Below are positions 44,844 through 53,696 of a stretch of 64,000 nucleotides of DNA, in pieces. How positions within the stretch are numbered: position 1 is the first letter of the stretch; the number at the start of each line of letters is the position of its first letter. A program made the position numbers and the translations under genes. This DNA is from Methanohalophilus levihalophilus (GTDB taxonomy: Archaea; Halobacteriota; Methanosarcinia; Methanosarcinales; Methanosarcinaceae), in assembly GCF_017874375.1 (NCBI RefSeq), contig NZ_JAGGLK010000001.1:434001-498000 (forward strand), read 5' to 3'. The notes beneath the pieces were generated by a model. The model searched no databases. It was given only the letters and a program-made list of their open reading frames with translations, and had not been told where the DNA came from.

Positions 44844-46124
44844 ATGGTAGAAACACGGCCTAAAATTCTTGTTGTAGATGATGAAAAAGCAAATCTGGAA
44901 TTAATGGAAGCATACCTGTCGCTTGATTACGATCTAATCTTTGCAAGAAGTGGAACTGATGCATTTGAAAAAGTACACGAAGATCCAGATTTGATTCTTC
45001 TTGACGTGTTGATGCCTGAAATGAATGGTTTTGAAGTATGCAAGCAATTCAAGAGATCTGAAAAAACAAAGCTGATCCCAATAGTTCTGGTTACTGCTCT
45101 TGAAAAACATGAAAATCTTCAGAAGGGAATTGAAGCAGGTGCCGATGAATTTCTCACAAAACCTGTTGATATGTTTGAACTTAAAATCAGGGTAAAATCC
45201 CTTTTGAGAATTAAAAGGCAGCAGGATATCATTATTGAGGAAGGAAAAACCACAAAAAAATACCTTACTCACTTAAACCAGTTGCTTGAAACATCACCAA
45301 TTGCTATTCTTTCACTTGATTTAGAACAGAATATTACTTTGATAAACAGAAGTGCACTTCGGCTTCTAGATTATGAGGAATATGAACTGATCAATCATCC
45401 CCTGTCTCAAATCATGGAGCAGGGTGAAAGAATCAAATTTGAAGATAGGATTCATTTTCCTGTCAATTTCCTCAAAAAAAGTGGAAGTCCAATTTCGATG
45501 AATGTTTCCACATCCGTTATAGAAGAAAATCATATGGAAACGGGACTTATTGTAACATTACAGGATATTTCAGCCCTAAGAGGGCTTTTCATAACTCCAC
45601 ATAAGGAAACTTTGAGTACTGGTTCAGGAAAAAAGCTGCTTGAACTCCCAAACGGTTTTATTTTTGCAATGGATAACGGGGATTTCAATTCTGGTTATGA
45701 ACTTTTTGCAAACCATGTTAAATCCGGATTTGAAGGCTTATGTATCACACGTATAAATCCTTCAAAGATACGTGAAGAATATTCATTGGAATTTACACCA
45801 CTTGTATGGCTCACACAAAACAAAATACCGAATGTTCCTACGATTGATCCGAATGAAATATTTAAGCTACATCCTACCATTAACAATTTTATTTCGAAGG
45901 CTGAAAAAGGAATTGTTTTCATTGACGGGCTCGAATATCTTATACTTGAAAACGATGTAAAATCAGTAATTAAGTTAATGGAACAGATAAATGATACCGT
46001 TATGGCATCTTCATCTAAGCTCATCGTACAGGTAGATCCGGAGGCTTTTGACAGGAAAGAGTATCACCTGTTTAAAAGATGGATGAAAAAAGTACCACAT
46101 GAACATAGCAGTATTGAAAGCTAA
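44844..46124 (+). CDS. Response regulator: receiver, PAS, DUF835
   Basis: 426 aa. Receiver domain (VVDDEKANLE; phosphoacceptor in LILLDVLMPEMNG; TALEKHE; KPVDMFE), then a PAS domain (LLETSPIAILSLDLEQNI to LQDISALRG), then DUF835 (GLCITRINPSKIREEYS, GIVFIDGLEYLILEND). DUF835 resembles a degenerate KaiC/ATPase-like domain in archaeal signalling proteins. It lies 50 bases before the CheF-like gene on the same strand. Confidence 0.85.
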   Translation: MVETRPKILVVDDEKANLELMEAYLSLDYDLIFARSGTDAFEKVHEDPDLILLDVLMPEMNGFEVCKQFKRSEKTKLIPIVLVTALEKHENLQKGIEAGADEFLTKPVDMFELKIRVKSLLRIKRQQDIIIEEGKTTKKYLTHLNQLLETSPIAILSLDLEQNITLINRSALRLLDYEEYELINHPLSQIMEQGERIKFEDRIHFPVNFLKKSGSPISMNVSTSVIEENHMETGLIVTLQDISALRGLFITPHKETLSTGSGKKLLELPNGFIFAMDNGDFNSGYELFANHVKSGFEGLCITRINPSKIREEYSLEFTPLVWLTQNKIPNVPTIDPNEIFKLHPTINNFISKAEKGIVFIDGLEYLILENDVKSVIKLMEQINDTVMASSSKLIVQVDPEAFDRKEYHLFKRWMKKVPHEHSSIES

Positions 46125-46173
46125 CTCTAATATAGTCATAGATATACAATTATACACAAGAGGATTACGTTAA

Positions 46174-47823
46174 ATGGAAGTCGAAGTCTCATACATATTG
46201 GACCTTCCACAACTACTTACTGTTATGAATAGTGACGACCTTCAATGGCAAAAAGGTCGCGTAAATTTTGAAGACAATGGGATATGGTTTAAAACCGATA
46301 ATGGATGGGAACCTATTCCCCTTCAGGCAATAGGAATAATTGGAAGAGACTTGCCTGAATCCTTTATTTCAAAAGCACGCAGTGCAACAGGACAACCTTC
46401 AGAGTTTGCTGTTGACTATAGTAAGAAAACAACATTTGGTTCCACTTATCTTATATCCACAATTGTATTTGCCGGGAGTGCAGAGGATATCCTCAAAATA
46501 AAGACATTCCTTGAGCAAAAACTTGGATACCCACCTTCAAACAATGATCCATTAATGAAAGAAGGATATCTCCAATTGGTCTCACTGATTGCTGGTGGAA
46601 TTACAGATCAAAAATATCTCTTATCGATATTCAGAGGTAACGTAACCAGCTTAAATGAAGCCCTTGTGGATTTACGATCACTTGGAATGCTTGGCGAAGA
46701 TAATTTGCTAACTGAAGAGGGTATTAAAAATTTTAATAATTTCAAGGACATTGGCGCCGTTCAGGAAGAAATAAATTCATCTTTGGAAGAAGAGACGGAA
46801 GAGAAAGATGAAGAAATTGATTCCGAAGCCTTATCATCCTTTAATGGGGATGCAGTTGGTATTACATTAAATTATGGCAAAACCATAATCAAAAGTGTAA
46901 TTCATGAGGATGAGCTAACCGCTCTTCTGCCATCCGGGAAAATTGAATCACTGGATCTCAGAAATGAAGGTATCCTTATACTTGATGTGTTTACCGCTTC
47001 TGGGCTCCAGATGGAAATTTTTGCGAGAAAGGAAATCATTTTGTCTCTTTATTTAGCGCTGTCAAGAAAAATGGATATCTATGACAGGATTCTTGCCTTA
47101 TCTTTTGCCAAAATCAGCGATTTTTCAATGTTTTCCGGAATGCTTGAAAGAGAGCAGAAAAACGTGCGAAGCTGTATCAGCAAATTGCAACATTTCGGGT
47201 ATCTGGGAATGGATGGGAGAATCGAAGCACGTGGATTGGACAGGCTAAGTGGCCAGTTTGCTAATATTCCTGTTCTGGAAAATGACTTTAGTGATATTGA
47301 TCTGACAAGCCACGACACAATTGAAGATGAAAACGAAATACGGCTTGTTTTTGAGAGACTTGTTAATAATGGCCACATTAAAAAGAAAGTGGAAGATCAG
47401 TTTCCGGGAATCACAATTTCTGAATATGATTTTGACAGCCTTGAGTCACCGGAATCGAAAAACCATGATGATAACGATAAGTGGTTAATTTTTAAGCAAC
47501 TAAAGGAGCAGGGGCGCATAAGGCATGATATTAAGGAACAATTTGCAAATGCCCAGATACCTGCCGGCATCCATTCAGCAAAATATGGTATATTCAACGA
47601 TGAAGCTGAAAGGCAGGCAATGTTTTCAAAACTCCTGAATAATGGCTATGTTGAGAGAAATGGAAGAGTTGAGCCTAAAGGGTTTAACAAATTAAGGGAA
47701 AAATTCACTAATCTGAAAGTACCGGAAGATGTTGGAAAATATTCTGAAACAAGTGATTTTACCCCTGCAGAAGATGAAAGTGAGAAAAAGCGAATGCTTG
47801 ATCAAATAGGTGGTTTGAAATGA
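46174..47823 (+). CDS. CheF-like archaeal taxis protein with extra C-terminal repeats
   Basis: 549 aa. The first ~220 residues resemble archaeal CheF (LQWQKGRVNFEDNGIWF, IPLQAIGIIG, then a winged-helix part LTEEGIKNF), which links CheY to the archaellum. A second module of CheF-like pattern follows (GDAVGITLNYGKTIIKS). The C-terminus has three related charged segments of ~45 residues (EIRLVFERLVNNGHIKKK; DKWLIFKQLKEQGRIRHD; ERQAMFSKLLNNGYVERN). It overlaps the KaiC-like gene by 4 bases. No archaellum genes are in the window. Confidence 0.6.
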   Translation: MEVEVSYILDLPQLLTVMNSDDLQWQKGRVNFEDNGIWFKTDNGWEPIPLQAIGIIGRDLPESFISKARSATGQPSEFAVDYSKKTTFGSTYLISTIVFAGSAEDILKIKTFLEQKLGYPPSNNDPLMKEGYLQLVSLIAGGITDQKYLLSIFRGNVTSLNEALVDLRSLGMLGEDNLLTEEGIKNFNNFKDIGAVQEEINSSLEEETEEKDEEIDSEALSSFNGDAVGITLNYGKTIIKSVIHEDELTALLPSGKIESLDLRNEGILILDVFTASGLQMEIFARKEIILSLYLALSRKMDIYDRILALSFAKISDFSMFSGMLEREQKNVRSCISKLQHFGYLGMDGRIEARGLDRLSGQFANIPVLENDFSDIDLTSHDTIEDENEIRLVFERLVNNGHIKKKVEDQFPGITISEYDFDSLESPESKNHDDNDKWLIFKQLKEQGRIRHDIKEQFANAQIPAGIHSAKYGIFNDEAERQAMFSKLLNNGYVERNGRVEPKGFNKLREKFTNLKVPEDVGKYSETSDFTPAEDESEKKRMLDQIGGLK

Positions 47824-48509
47824 GGTTTATTGATACAGTTGAGGGACTGAACAACATTTTTAATTCCGATATTCCAAAAGGGAGCATAGTTCTTGTTACA
47901 GGTGTTGCAGGAGGCTTGAAATCCGGCCTTACTTTTGCTATGTTGTCAAAATACCTGGAAGAAACAGAAGAGAAGGGGCTATACATAACCCTGGAGCAAA
48001 GCAAAGACAGCCATCTGAAAAATATGAAAAGCATGGGAATGGAATTGTCTGAAAACCTGCAAATTTCTGATTACAGTGATTACCGTTTAAAATTTGATGA
48101 GTATTCAGAGGATCTCCTTGATGTTATTGGAACCAACATCATGAAATATAAGGAACAGGAGGGAGAGAGTCTTTCCTGTGTCGCACTTGATTCCCTTGGA
48201 GCTCTTTATTCTCTTATGGGTGTGGAATCAATTGATTTCCGAAAACAGTTGTACCACCTGTTTGAACCATTACGCAGGGAAAACCTCACAACATTTGTTA
48301 TAGTCGAGACGCATGACACGTTTGGTGGCAAAGTCGGCATGGAGAGTTACCTTGCTGATGGAATAATTGAGCTTGGAATACGTACAAAAGACAATTCGAC
48401 TAAACGTTACATTCAAGTCAGGAAAATGCGTGCGACCTCTCACAGCATGGACCCGTGGATTCTTACAGTTTCTGCTGATGGAATACAGATTTACAAGGAT
48501 ACTACATAA
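47820..48509 (+). CDS. KaiC/RAD55-like protein with degenerate P-loop
   Basis: 229 aa RecA-like fold, second strand LYITLEQSKDSHLKNMKSMG and Walker B VALDSLGALYS recognisable. The P-loop reads GVAGGLKSGL, where the GK of GxxxxGK[ST] is LK; ATP binding may be weak. It is encoded immediately after the CheF-like gene (ATGA overlap) and not far from REC-PAS-DUF835, so it is probably the third component of the same signalling set. Confidence 0.7.
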   Translation: MRFIDTVEGLNNIFNSDIPKGSIVLVTGVAGGLKSGLTFAMLSKYLEETEEKGLYITLEQSKDSHLKNMKSMGMELSENLQISDYSDYRLKFDEYSEDLLDVIGTNIMKYKEQEGESLSCVALDSLGALYSLMGVESIDFRKQLYHLFEPLRRENLTTFVIVETHDTFGGKVGMESYLADGIIELGIRTKDNSTKRYIQVRKMRATSHSMDPWILTVSADGIQIYKDTT

Positions 48510-48565
48510 TCATTATATTTTGCAACAAAGCAAATTATTAGTATTTTAATTTTTAATTATAGTTG

Positions 48566-49978
48566 ATGAGTTCAGCTTCTGGAAGAATTGGTAAGTTGCT
48601 TAAACTTAGTTTTTTGATTTTTATCTTACTATGGGGAAGTAGTACAACAAATGCTTTAGAAAACCCAACCGAACTTAATTCGAATAATATCGTTTTCTTG
48701 ATAGTTGATGGTTTGGGAGCATCCTACATTTACCCTGAATACCAACCAAGGGCTCTTGATGACAGCATCCTGCAAAAACCCAACGTCAAAAATCTTTCAA
48801 TTATCTCATCTGAAAGTATCAGATTTTTAGATGTAAGCACTATCGCACTTTCCGGAAATTCAGGACACAACTCATTGATAACCGGAAATCTGAATGCAGA
48901 CGAAAAAATGGTTGCCTACCCGAATACGACTATTTATGATGTACTTCACAACCGTGGATATGTTGCAGTTGCTATAATGGAAAAAGGAGATTCTCCAGAG
49001 ATAATTGCGGAACAGGACATTGTTCTTCATGATACTACCAATTCAATTAATGACGTTAGTATGGAAGTAAAAACAAATAATCCGGATATAGTTCATCTTT
49101 CAGGAATTCGGAACATTCTTGAAACACATGCTGAAATTGCTCCTGAAGCTGTGGAAAATGAAAAAGAAGGTAGCATCAGCAGATACTATGCATACAATGA
49201 AATTGTTTTTGATGGTGCAGAAGATGTCATTCTGGAAATGGAAAAATCTGAAGTTCCCTATATCCTTACACTAAATGCAGGAGCTATTGACAATGCCGGA
49301 CATTACAGGGGAAATGAAGGATATGTGCAAACTATTGAACATCTGGATAAAATGATCCTTCCTCTTTATGAGCTCTGCAGAGACAATGGTATTATTCTTG
49401 TCATTACTTCTGACCACGGAATTGCATTTCCTGATCCTGACAGCAGGGGCGGCGTGCAGTCCGGAGATTACTTCGAAACAGCTGAAGTAAAAAGAATTCC
49501 TTTAATCATCTATTCTCCTGATCTTAAACCCCAAATCATAGAATACCCCGCTGATCAGCAAGATATCGCTCCCACAATGCTTAGTATACTTGATATTCCT
49601 GAAAATCCCCACTTTTGTGAAGGAAAGCGTTTTCACATAAAGGAATATGCAACACTCGGAATAACTACGGACACAACCAGCAGTATACGTGTTTTGAATG
49701 AAGGAAGAACCCTGTATTCAAGCAATTTAGGATTTAATCATAATTTCAGAAAACTGGAACTGGATACAAGCTACAGGCTTGTAATATTTGACATTCAAGG
49801 CTAGGTTCTTGAGGAAACGGATTTTACCCTAAGCAAGGATACGAAAATGCACTTTTCGTTTGAAGATACTGCGCCGGATATCGTTGGGAAAGAAAGGATT
49901 GATCATTTTGGATATGCATTAATTGCATTAATTAATTTGACAGGACTAGTGTTGATTTTTAGAATACTGAAAAGTTAA
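48566..49978 (+). CDS. Secreted alkaline-phosphatase-superfamily protein with in-frame TAG and C-terminal membrane anchor
   Basis: Read through TAG at 49802-49804, this is 470 aa with the TAG at residue 413. Signal peptide (LSFLIFILLWGSSTTNA), then a phosphatase/sulfatase fold: metal-binding VFLIVDGLGA, nucleophile region STIALSGNSGHNS, AGAIDNAGHYRG and ITSDHGIAF. After the TAG 57 residues follow (VLEETDFTLSKDTKMHFSF onward) ending in a transmembrane helix (YALIALINLTGLVLIF) and RILKS, then TAA. This is a plausible C-terminal anchor for an external enzyme. Stopping at TAG would leave a secreted, unanchored enzyme. ATG 48566 (TTG 48563 is the alternative). Confidence 0.78.
49802..49804 (+). 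other. In-frame TAG codon in phosphatase-like gene (recoded candidate)
   Basis: The codons read GAC ATT CAA GGC TAG GTT CTT GAG GAA, after which the frame stays open for 57 codons up to TAA and encodes a membrane anchor. Confidence 0.75.
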
Positions 49979-50022
49979 GTTAATCACAAGGTATTTTAAA
50001 TAGCAAATAAGTATAAATTACA

Positions 50023-50871
50023 ATGAATACTGGTACATTGGGCCCTCAACAATCTTATTCTGAAAAGGCCACTAGGGTATGGCTTGGTTTATGTGACATG
50101 GATGGGGAAAACATCCATTTTTTTGCTGATATCCCGGATGTCTTCACAGCACTTGATGGAGGAAACATTGATGTCGGGATTGTTCCGGTTGAAAATTCAA
50201 TAGAGGGATCGGTTGGGGTTACTCTGGATCTTTTGCTGGAAAAAGATGTCAGTATCATTGGAGGTGTTGTCGTTCCAATCAGCCATTGCCTGATTTCAAA
50301 GGGTAAGGTTGAAGATATTCAGGTAATTTTATCACATCCTCATGCTCTTGCGCAATGCAGGCAATTTCTCAGGGAAAACTTTCCTAACGCTGAATTGAGG
50401 ACTACGGGTAGCACATCACATGCTGCACGTCTTGCAACAGAATTTAATGAAATGGCTGCTATTGCTTCAGAATCGGCAGCATCAACATATGGGCTTGATG
50501 TTTTACTTTCAGGTATTCAGGATTGGGATAAGAATGAAACACGTTTTGTTGTAATGGTTGCCGGGAAAAATAAGAAGTGTCTGCAAGTCCCACAGAAGGT
50601 ACCAAATAACACTAAAACATCACTAATTATTTATCTTGATAGTGATCGTCCAGGTGCATTGTATGAAATCCTGAAAGAATTCGCAACAAGAGACATCAAT
50701 CTTACAAGGATCGAATCAAGACCATCAAAAAGATCCCTTGGGGATTATTTGTTTTATATTGATCTGGAAGGAACCATTAACGATGCAAATATCAATGATG
50801 CGATTAATCAGATAGGTAAGAAAACTAAAAATTTGAAAATGCTTGGCTCTTACGGGGAATATCTGGCCTGA
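50023..50871 (+). CDS. pheA: Prephenate dehydratase
   Basis: 282 aa. Dehydratase domain with GTLGPQQSYSEKA at the N-terminus, PVENSIEGSVG and TGSTSHAA, the catalytic TRF in NETRFVVM; then an ACT domain with DRPGALYEIL and the phenylalanine-binding ESRP. It produces phenylpyruvate, and the ACT domain predicts feedback by phenylalanine. Located apart from aroK and chorismate mutase. Confidence 0.94.
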   Translation: MNTGTLGPQQSYSEKATRVWLGLCDMDGENIHFFADIPDVFTALDGGNIDVGIVPVENSIEGSVGVTLDLLLEKDVSIIGGVVVPISHCLISKGKVEDIQVILSHPHALAQCRQFLRENFPNAELRTTGSTSHAARLATEFNEMAAIASESAASTYGLDVLLSGIQDWDKNETRFVVMVAGKNKKCLQVPQKVPNNTKTSLIIYLDSDRPGALYEILKEFATRDINLTRIESRPSKRSLGDYLFYIDLEGTINDANINDAINQIGKKTKNLKMLGSYGEYLA

Positions 50872-50896
50872 GAGCTGAGAAAGCAGAGGGGATCAT

Positions 50897-51793
50897 ATGG
50901 AAATGAGTGCAGAGCTGGAGCAGTTTCTCCAGTCTAAACAGCATGCTGTCAGTAAGTATAGGCGTCTGTTACTAATTGGAGACGTAATTGCCCTTACTTT
51001 ACTGTTGTTTTCATTTCTCCTGTACTTCAATATGGATCAAATTTTTTTCGTATTCAGCAGTCTGGAATCCTTTGCAGACACAAGTTATCCGGTTGGTTCA
51101 TTTGATATCGGATTAACCACTATTGTCTTGCTTTGTTTTTCTTTTCTTTTGTCTTCTATAGTCACGTTTTTTTGGAGCCGTCGCTCAAACAAACAAATAA
51201 TTGTAAAAACAATTGAGGATAAATGTCCACCTCTTAAAGAAAGGCTCAGGACTGCTTATGACAACCGCGAACTTACAAATGTAATTGCAGTAGACCTGCT
51301 AAAATCAGTCGTAAAATCTACTGAAACGGTGACCAATTCGATACTACTTGATCGCAAACAACTAAAAATAACTGTAGTTTTTCTCCTGGTTTCCATTTTA
51401 TTGGCAAGTGGTGCACTGTTCACAGATTTCAGGTCGGAAATCACACCTCCCGACATTCAGGAAACACTTGAAGATCTTCCTTTTTTGCCAAACGGAGAGG
51501 AAATTACACCTGAAACTTCACCCTTAGATGATGGGAATGGCCCATCAGGGGAAACAATCATCGGTGATCCATCGGTGATAATCGTTGAGGGTGAAGAAGT
51601 TGATTTAACGTTGCCACCGGGATCAGAACAAGGTTTTGGTGATGCCGGAGAAGATGATAGTCTTCCACCGGATTTCAAACCCTCTTCTTCCTATGATGTT
51701 GGCAGGATGTCATCATCCGCCTATTACGAAGATTTGCCTGAAGGGTATGAAGATATCATAAAATCATATTTTGAAGAAATTACAAAACAATAA
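50897..51793 (+). CDS. Membrane protein preceding the MoxR operon
   Basis: 298 aa with an N-terminal coiled segment, two helices (LLLIGDVIALTLLLFSFLLYF and FDIGLTTIVLLCFSFLLSSIV), a third near residue 160 (ITVVFLLVSILLASGALF), and a long acidic external tail (PDIQETLEDLPF to YFEEITKQ). Family not certain; similar proteins precede MoxR/DUF58 clusters in euryarchaea. It is 22 bases upstream of moxR and shares the transcript. Possibly an assembly partner for the VWA proteins. Confidence 0.65.
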   Translation: MEMSAELEQFLQSKQHAVSKYRRLLLIGDVIALTLLLFSFLLYFNMDQIFFVFSSLESFADTSYPVGSFDIGLTTIVLLCFSFLLSSIVTFFWSRRSNKQIIVKTIEDKCPPLKERLRTAYDNRELTNVIAVDLLKSVVKSTETVTNSILLDRKQLKITVVFLLVSILLASGALFTDFRSEITPPDIQETLEDLPFLPNGEEITPETSPLDDGNGPSGETIIGDPSVIIVEGEEVDLTLPPGSEQGFGDAGEDDSLPPDFKPSSSYDVGRMSSSAYYEDLPEGYEDIIKSYFEEITKQ

Positions 51794-51815
51794 TATTATC
51801 AAAGGAGTAACAACA

Positions 51816-52784
51816 ATGACCGAGGGTTCAAATACTGAAATGGCAGAAGCATACAAAGGCTCATCGGATGCGTTTGCCAACCTTTTCACTGAAATTTCAA
51901 AGGTGATAGTAGGACAGCGAGAGACTGTTGAACAGGTAATTGCAGCAATTTTGTCCAATGGCCACGCATTGGTAGAAAGTAATCCGGGACTCGGGAAAAC
52001 CCTGATGATTTCCACAATTGCAAAGGCCATGGATTTGAGTTTCAGCCGTGTTCAGTGTACACCCGACCTTATGCCTGCAGATATTACAGGTACACACATA
52101 ATTGAGGAAACAGGTGGACATAAGGAATTCAGGTTTGAAGCAGGGCCTATCTTTGCAAATATTGTACTTGCTGATGAGGTAAACAGGGCATCCCCGAAAA
52201 CCCAGTCAGCTCTTCTTGAAGCCATGCAGGAAAAACAGGTGACAATCGGAAATGATACATTCATTCTGGACAAACCTTTCTTTGTACTCGCAACCCAGAA
52301 CCCGATAGAAATGGAAGGAACATTTCCCTTGCCTGAAGCACAACTTGACCGTTTTCTCCTGAAAATACTTGTGGATTATCCTGCTATTGAAGAAGAAAAA
52401 GAAATTGTCCGTCGGTACACAATGGTGGACATTCCGGAAGTCCGCACTGTCCTTGACAAGAAAGCTGTCCTTAATCTCCAGCGCCTGACACGTGAAGTTC
52501 CAATTGCTGACGATATCAAGGAATATGCAATAAAACTGGTCGTAGCAACCCGTAACTGGTCGGAACATATTGAATTCGGTGCATCCCCAAGGGCTTCAAT
52601 TGGCCTGATTCTGGCTGCAAAGGCACGTGCCCTTATCAAAGGAAGGAATTACGTCAGTAAAGAAGATATTGACACAATGGCCTACCCTGTTCTCAGACAC
52701 AGGATTATGCTCACTTTTGAATCCGAAAGGCGCAATATCACACCTGATCAGGTAATATCCGAGATAATTAAGCGCAGCAGTTAA
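51816..52784 (+). CDS. MoxR-family AAA+ ATPase
   Basis: 322 aa. Walker A NPGLGKTLM (about residues 56-64), Walker B VLADEVNRA, sensor 1 ATQNPIEMEGTFPLPEAQ, arginine-finger region LDRFL. MoxR ATPases remodel VWA-domain client proteins, and three candidates follow directly. AAAGGAG precedes ATG 51816; the preceding in-frame upstream codons are not needed. Confidence 0.92.
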   Translation: MTEGSNTEMAEAYKGSSDAFANLFTEISKVIVGQRETVEQVIAAILSNGHALVESNPGLGKTLMISTIAKAMDLSFSRVQCTPDLMPADITGTHIIEETGGHKEFRFEAGPIFANIVLADEVNRASPKTQSALLEAMQEKQVTIGNDTFILDKPFFVLATQNPIEMEGTFPLPEAQLDRFLLKILVDYPAIEEEKEIVRRYTMVDIPEVRTVLDKKAVLNLQRLTREVPIADDIKEYAIKLVVATRNWSEHIEFGASPRASIGLILAAKARALIKGRNYVSKEDIDTMAYPVLRHRIMLTFESERRNITPDQVISEIIKRSS

Positions 52785-52811
52785 TCCCATCATTATGATG
52801 CAGGACTTTAA

Positions 52812-53696
52812 ATGAAAGAAAACGATGATAAAATCGACCTGAAATTCCTCAGGCAACTGGACCGCTTTTCCTTGATGGTTCGCAAAAGGGTATCCACATC
52901 ATATGCCGGTAGCCGAAGGTCCGTAAGAAGCGGTCGAGGCCTGGACACTCTGGGTTATCGTGACTATCATGCGGGAGATGAGTTGCGTACAGTGGACTGG
53001 AATGTGTATGCACGTACTGAAAAACTCTATGTTCGCCAGTTTGAGGAAGCAAAATCAGTTACCACTCACATCCTGCTTGACAGCAGCAACAGTATGGCTT
53101 ATCCCAAAGGCGGAATGACAAAGTTCCATTATGCTTCTATGGTTGCTCTTGGTTTTGCTTATCTTGTAACAAGAGATAATGATAGTTTCACAATTTCCAC
53201 ATTTACCGATGATGTTGAAATACGTCGTCCTAGAAGAGGACGCAGACACCTGCTGGATTCAATTGACAGGCTCAATTTTGCAGAAGTTGGCGGGGACACA
53301 GATATTGACAATTGTATTAAATTGTACGAAAAAGCCATTCATTCCCGCTCATTGATAATAATAGTATCAGATTTCATGCAGGATCTGGAGGCAATTGAAT
53401 CAGCAATATACAGATTATCAGCACATGACTTAATGCTCATACAGGTTCTGGATAAAAGCGAACGTGAGCTTTCATTGCATGGACACTCAAGACTCACAGA
53501 CCTTGAAACTGAAGATGAGCTAAAAACGTACATTAGTAAGAGTTTCCAGAAAGACTACAATCAGGCTTTGGAAGATCATCTTGCCTACATACAAAATATA
53601 TGCGACCATGTAGGGGCGGACTTCTACACTGTCACAACGGATAAGCCGATTTTTGACACATTCCTTTATACACTGGGAAGCAGGAGGCGCTGGTAA
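52812..53696 (+). CDS. DUF58 / VWA-like protein
   Basis: 294 aa. DUF58 signature GRGLDTLGYRDYHAGDELRTVDW (split across the family motif), VDWNVYARTEKLYVRQF, with a VWA-like MIDAS LLDSSNSMAYP near residue 93. It lies between MoxR and the BatA gene (TAATG overlap), in the classic MoxR-DUF58-VWA order, and probably forms a MoxR-dependent complex. Confidence 0.9.
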   Translation: MKENDDKIDLKFLRQLDRFSLMVRKRVSTSYAGSRRSVRSGRGLDTLGYRDYHAGDELRTVDWNVYARTEKLYVRQFEEAKSVTTHILLDSSNSMAYPKGGMTKFHYASMVALGFAYLVTRDNDSFTISTFTDDVEIRRPRRGRRHLLDSIDRLNFAEVGGDTDIDNCIKLYEKAIHSRSLIIIVSDFMQDLEAIESAIYRLSAHDLMLIQVLDKSERELSLHGHSRLTDLETEDELKTYISKSFQKDYNQALEDHLAYIQNICDHVGADFYTVTTDKPIFDTFLYTLGSRRRW

